This document shows, in pieces, positions 4,858-5,238 of a stretch of DNA of 5,238 nucleotides. The position numbers and the translations under genes were made by a program. Each line of letters begins with the position of its first letter. Positions within the stretch are counted from its first letter, which is position 1. Where the stretch lies: positions 1 to 5,238 of the forward strand of contig JAQGNA010000210.1 of NCBI GenBank assembly GCA_028292075.1, written 5' to 3'. Under the pieces are notes generated by a model, which made no database searches, was not told the DNA's origin, and worked only from the letters and a program-made list of their open reading frames with translations. Origin of the DNA: Rhodoferax sp. GTDB lineage: Bacteria > Pseudomonadota > Gammaproteobacteria > Burkholderiales > Burkholderiaceae.

Positions 4858-5238
4858 TCAGGTCGGTTTAGCGTAGCGGGCTTTCACCGCGCCGAACACG
4901 ACCACCAAACCTGGCACCAGGATCATCGCCCAGATGATCTTGTCCAGGTTTTGCTTCACCCACGGCACGCTTCCAAGGAAGTAGCCGGCCGTGGCAATGC
5001 CCAACACCCAGAGCACCCCGCCAGCGATGTTGAAAGCGCTGAACTTGCGGCGGTCCATTTCGGCGACGCCTGCAACGAAGGGCGCAAAGGTGCGGATGAA
5101 CGGCATGAAGCGCGCCGCGATGATGGTGAACGCCCCGTACTTCTCATAGAAAGCATGCGCCTCGTCGAAGGCACGCCGGTTGAAGAAGCGAGAGTTCTCC
5201 CACTGGAACACCTTGGGGCCGAGGTGCCTGCCGATCAT
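4858..5238 (-). CDS. DedA-family membrane protein, C-terminal part (cut by window edge)
   Basis: The last 126 codons of a DedA/VTT-domain inner-membrane protein are visible; full members have about 200-220 residues. The Met at the window edge is almost certainly internal: it opens MIGRHLGPKVF, which corresponds to the inside of the family's 'GDxxGYxxGRxxG' region, so the start lies beyond 5238. NSRFFNRRAFDEAHAFYEKYG (15-35) is followed by the hallmark ARFMPFIRTFAPFVAG (42-57), with R43 and R49 at the conserved arginines of the re-entrant loop. Hydrophobic stretches follow at about 69-90 and 101-118. Members are linked to flipping of undecaprenyl phosphate or other phospholipids and to proton-motive-force and envelope homeostasis; which applies here cannot be told. 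The stop (4860-4858) is six bases before the terminator hairpin. Confidence 0.92.
   Translation of the reverse strand: MIGRHLGPKVFQWENSRFFNRRAFDEAHAFYEKYGAFTIIAARFMPFIRTFAPFVAGVAEMDRRKFSAFNIAGGVLWVLGIATAGYFLGSVPWVKQNLDKIIWAMILVPGLVVVFGAVKARYAKPT

Overview
The window looks like an ordinary chromosomal stretch of a GC-rich betaproteobacterium, most likely Burkholderiales. This rests on strong G/C preference at third codon positions, on the divergent queG / tsaE-amiC arrangement familiar from that group, and on the wording of the TsaE and DedA proteins. The exact family is an inference; TsaE reads as Comamonadaceae-like. No mobile element, CRISPR array, tRNA, rRNA or prophage gene is visible, and no gene-free stretch exceeds 300 bases. 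The longest gap is 178 bases, at 4361-4538.

Layout, left to right. At 1-165 (minus strand) is the secreted N-terminus of a chalcone-isomerase-like protein cut by the window edge. A 106-base divergent gap (166-271) carries two interleaved inverted repeats. At 272-1177 (plus) is an AEC-family membrane transporter. It converges, across 106 bases with no convincing terminator, on queG (1284-2378, minus), the epoxyqueuosine reductase that makes queuosine in tRNA. A 69-base gap (2379-2447) separates queG from the divergent pair tsaE (2448-2915) and amiC (2912-4360). These two overlap by four bases (ATGA) and are probably translationally coupled. After 178 non-coding bases comes a small OsmB-like glycine-zipper lipoprotein (4539-4766) with a clear ribosome binding site. 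It converges on a DedA-family membrane protein (4858-5238, minus, cut by the right edge), with a hairpin between the two that can serve as a shared terminator.

Functional themes. queG and tsaE both act on the tRNA anticodon loop (queuosine at position 34 and t6A at position 37) and may share one short promoter region. amiC, the lipoprotein and dedA all act at the cell envelope. Every gene belongs to a recognisable family, and I do not see an undescribed multi-gene system. The observations most worth checking are small: the A-B-A'-B' repeat layout ahead of the transporter, a four-fold ATTTGGGA cluster inside the start of queG, a possible leaderless start for queG, and a duplicated short motif in the AmiC linker.
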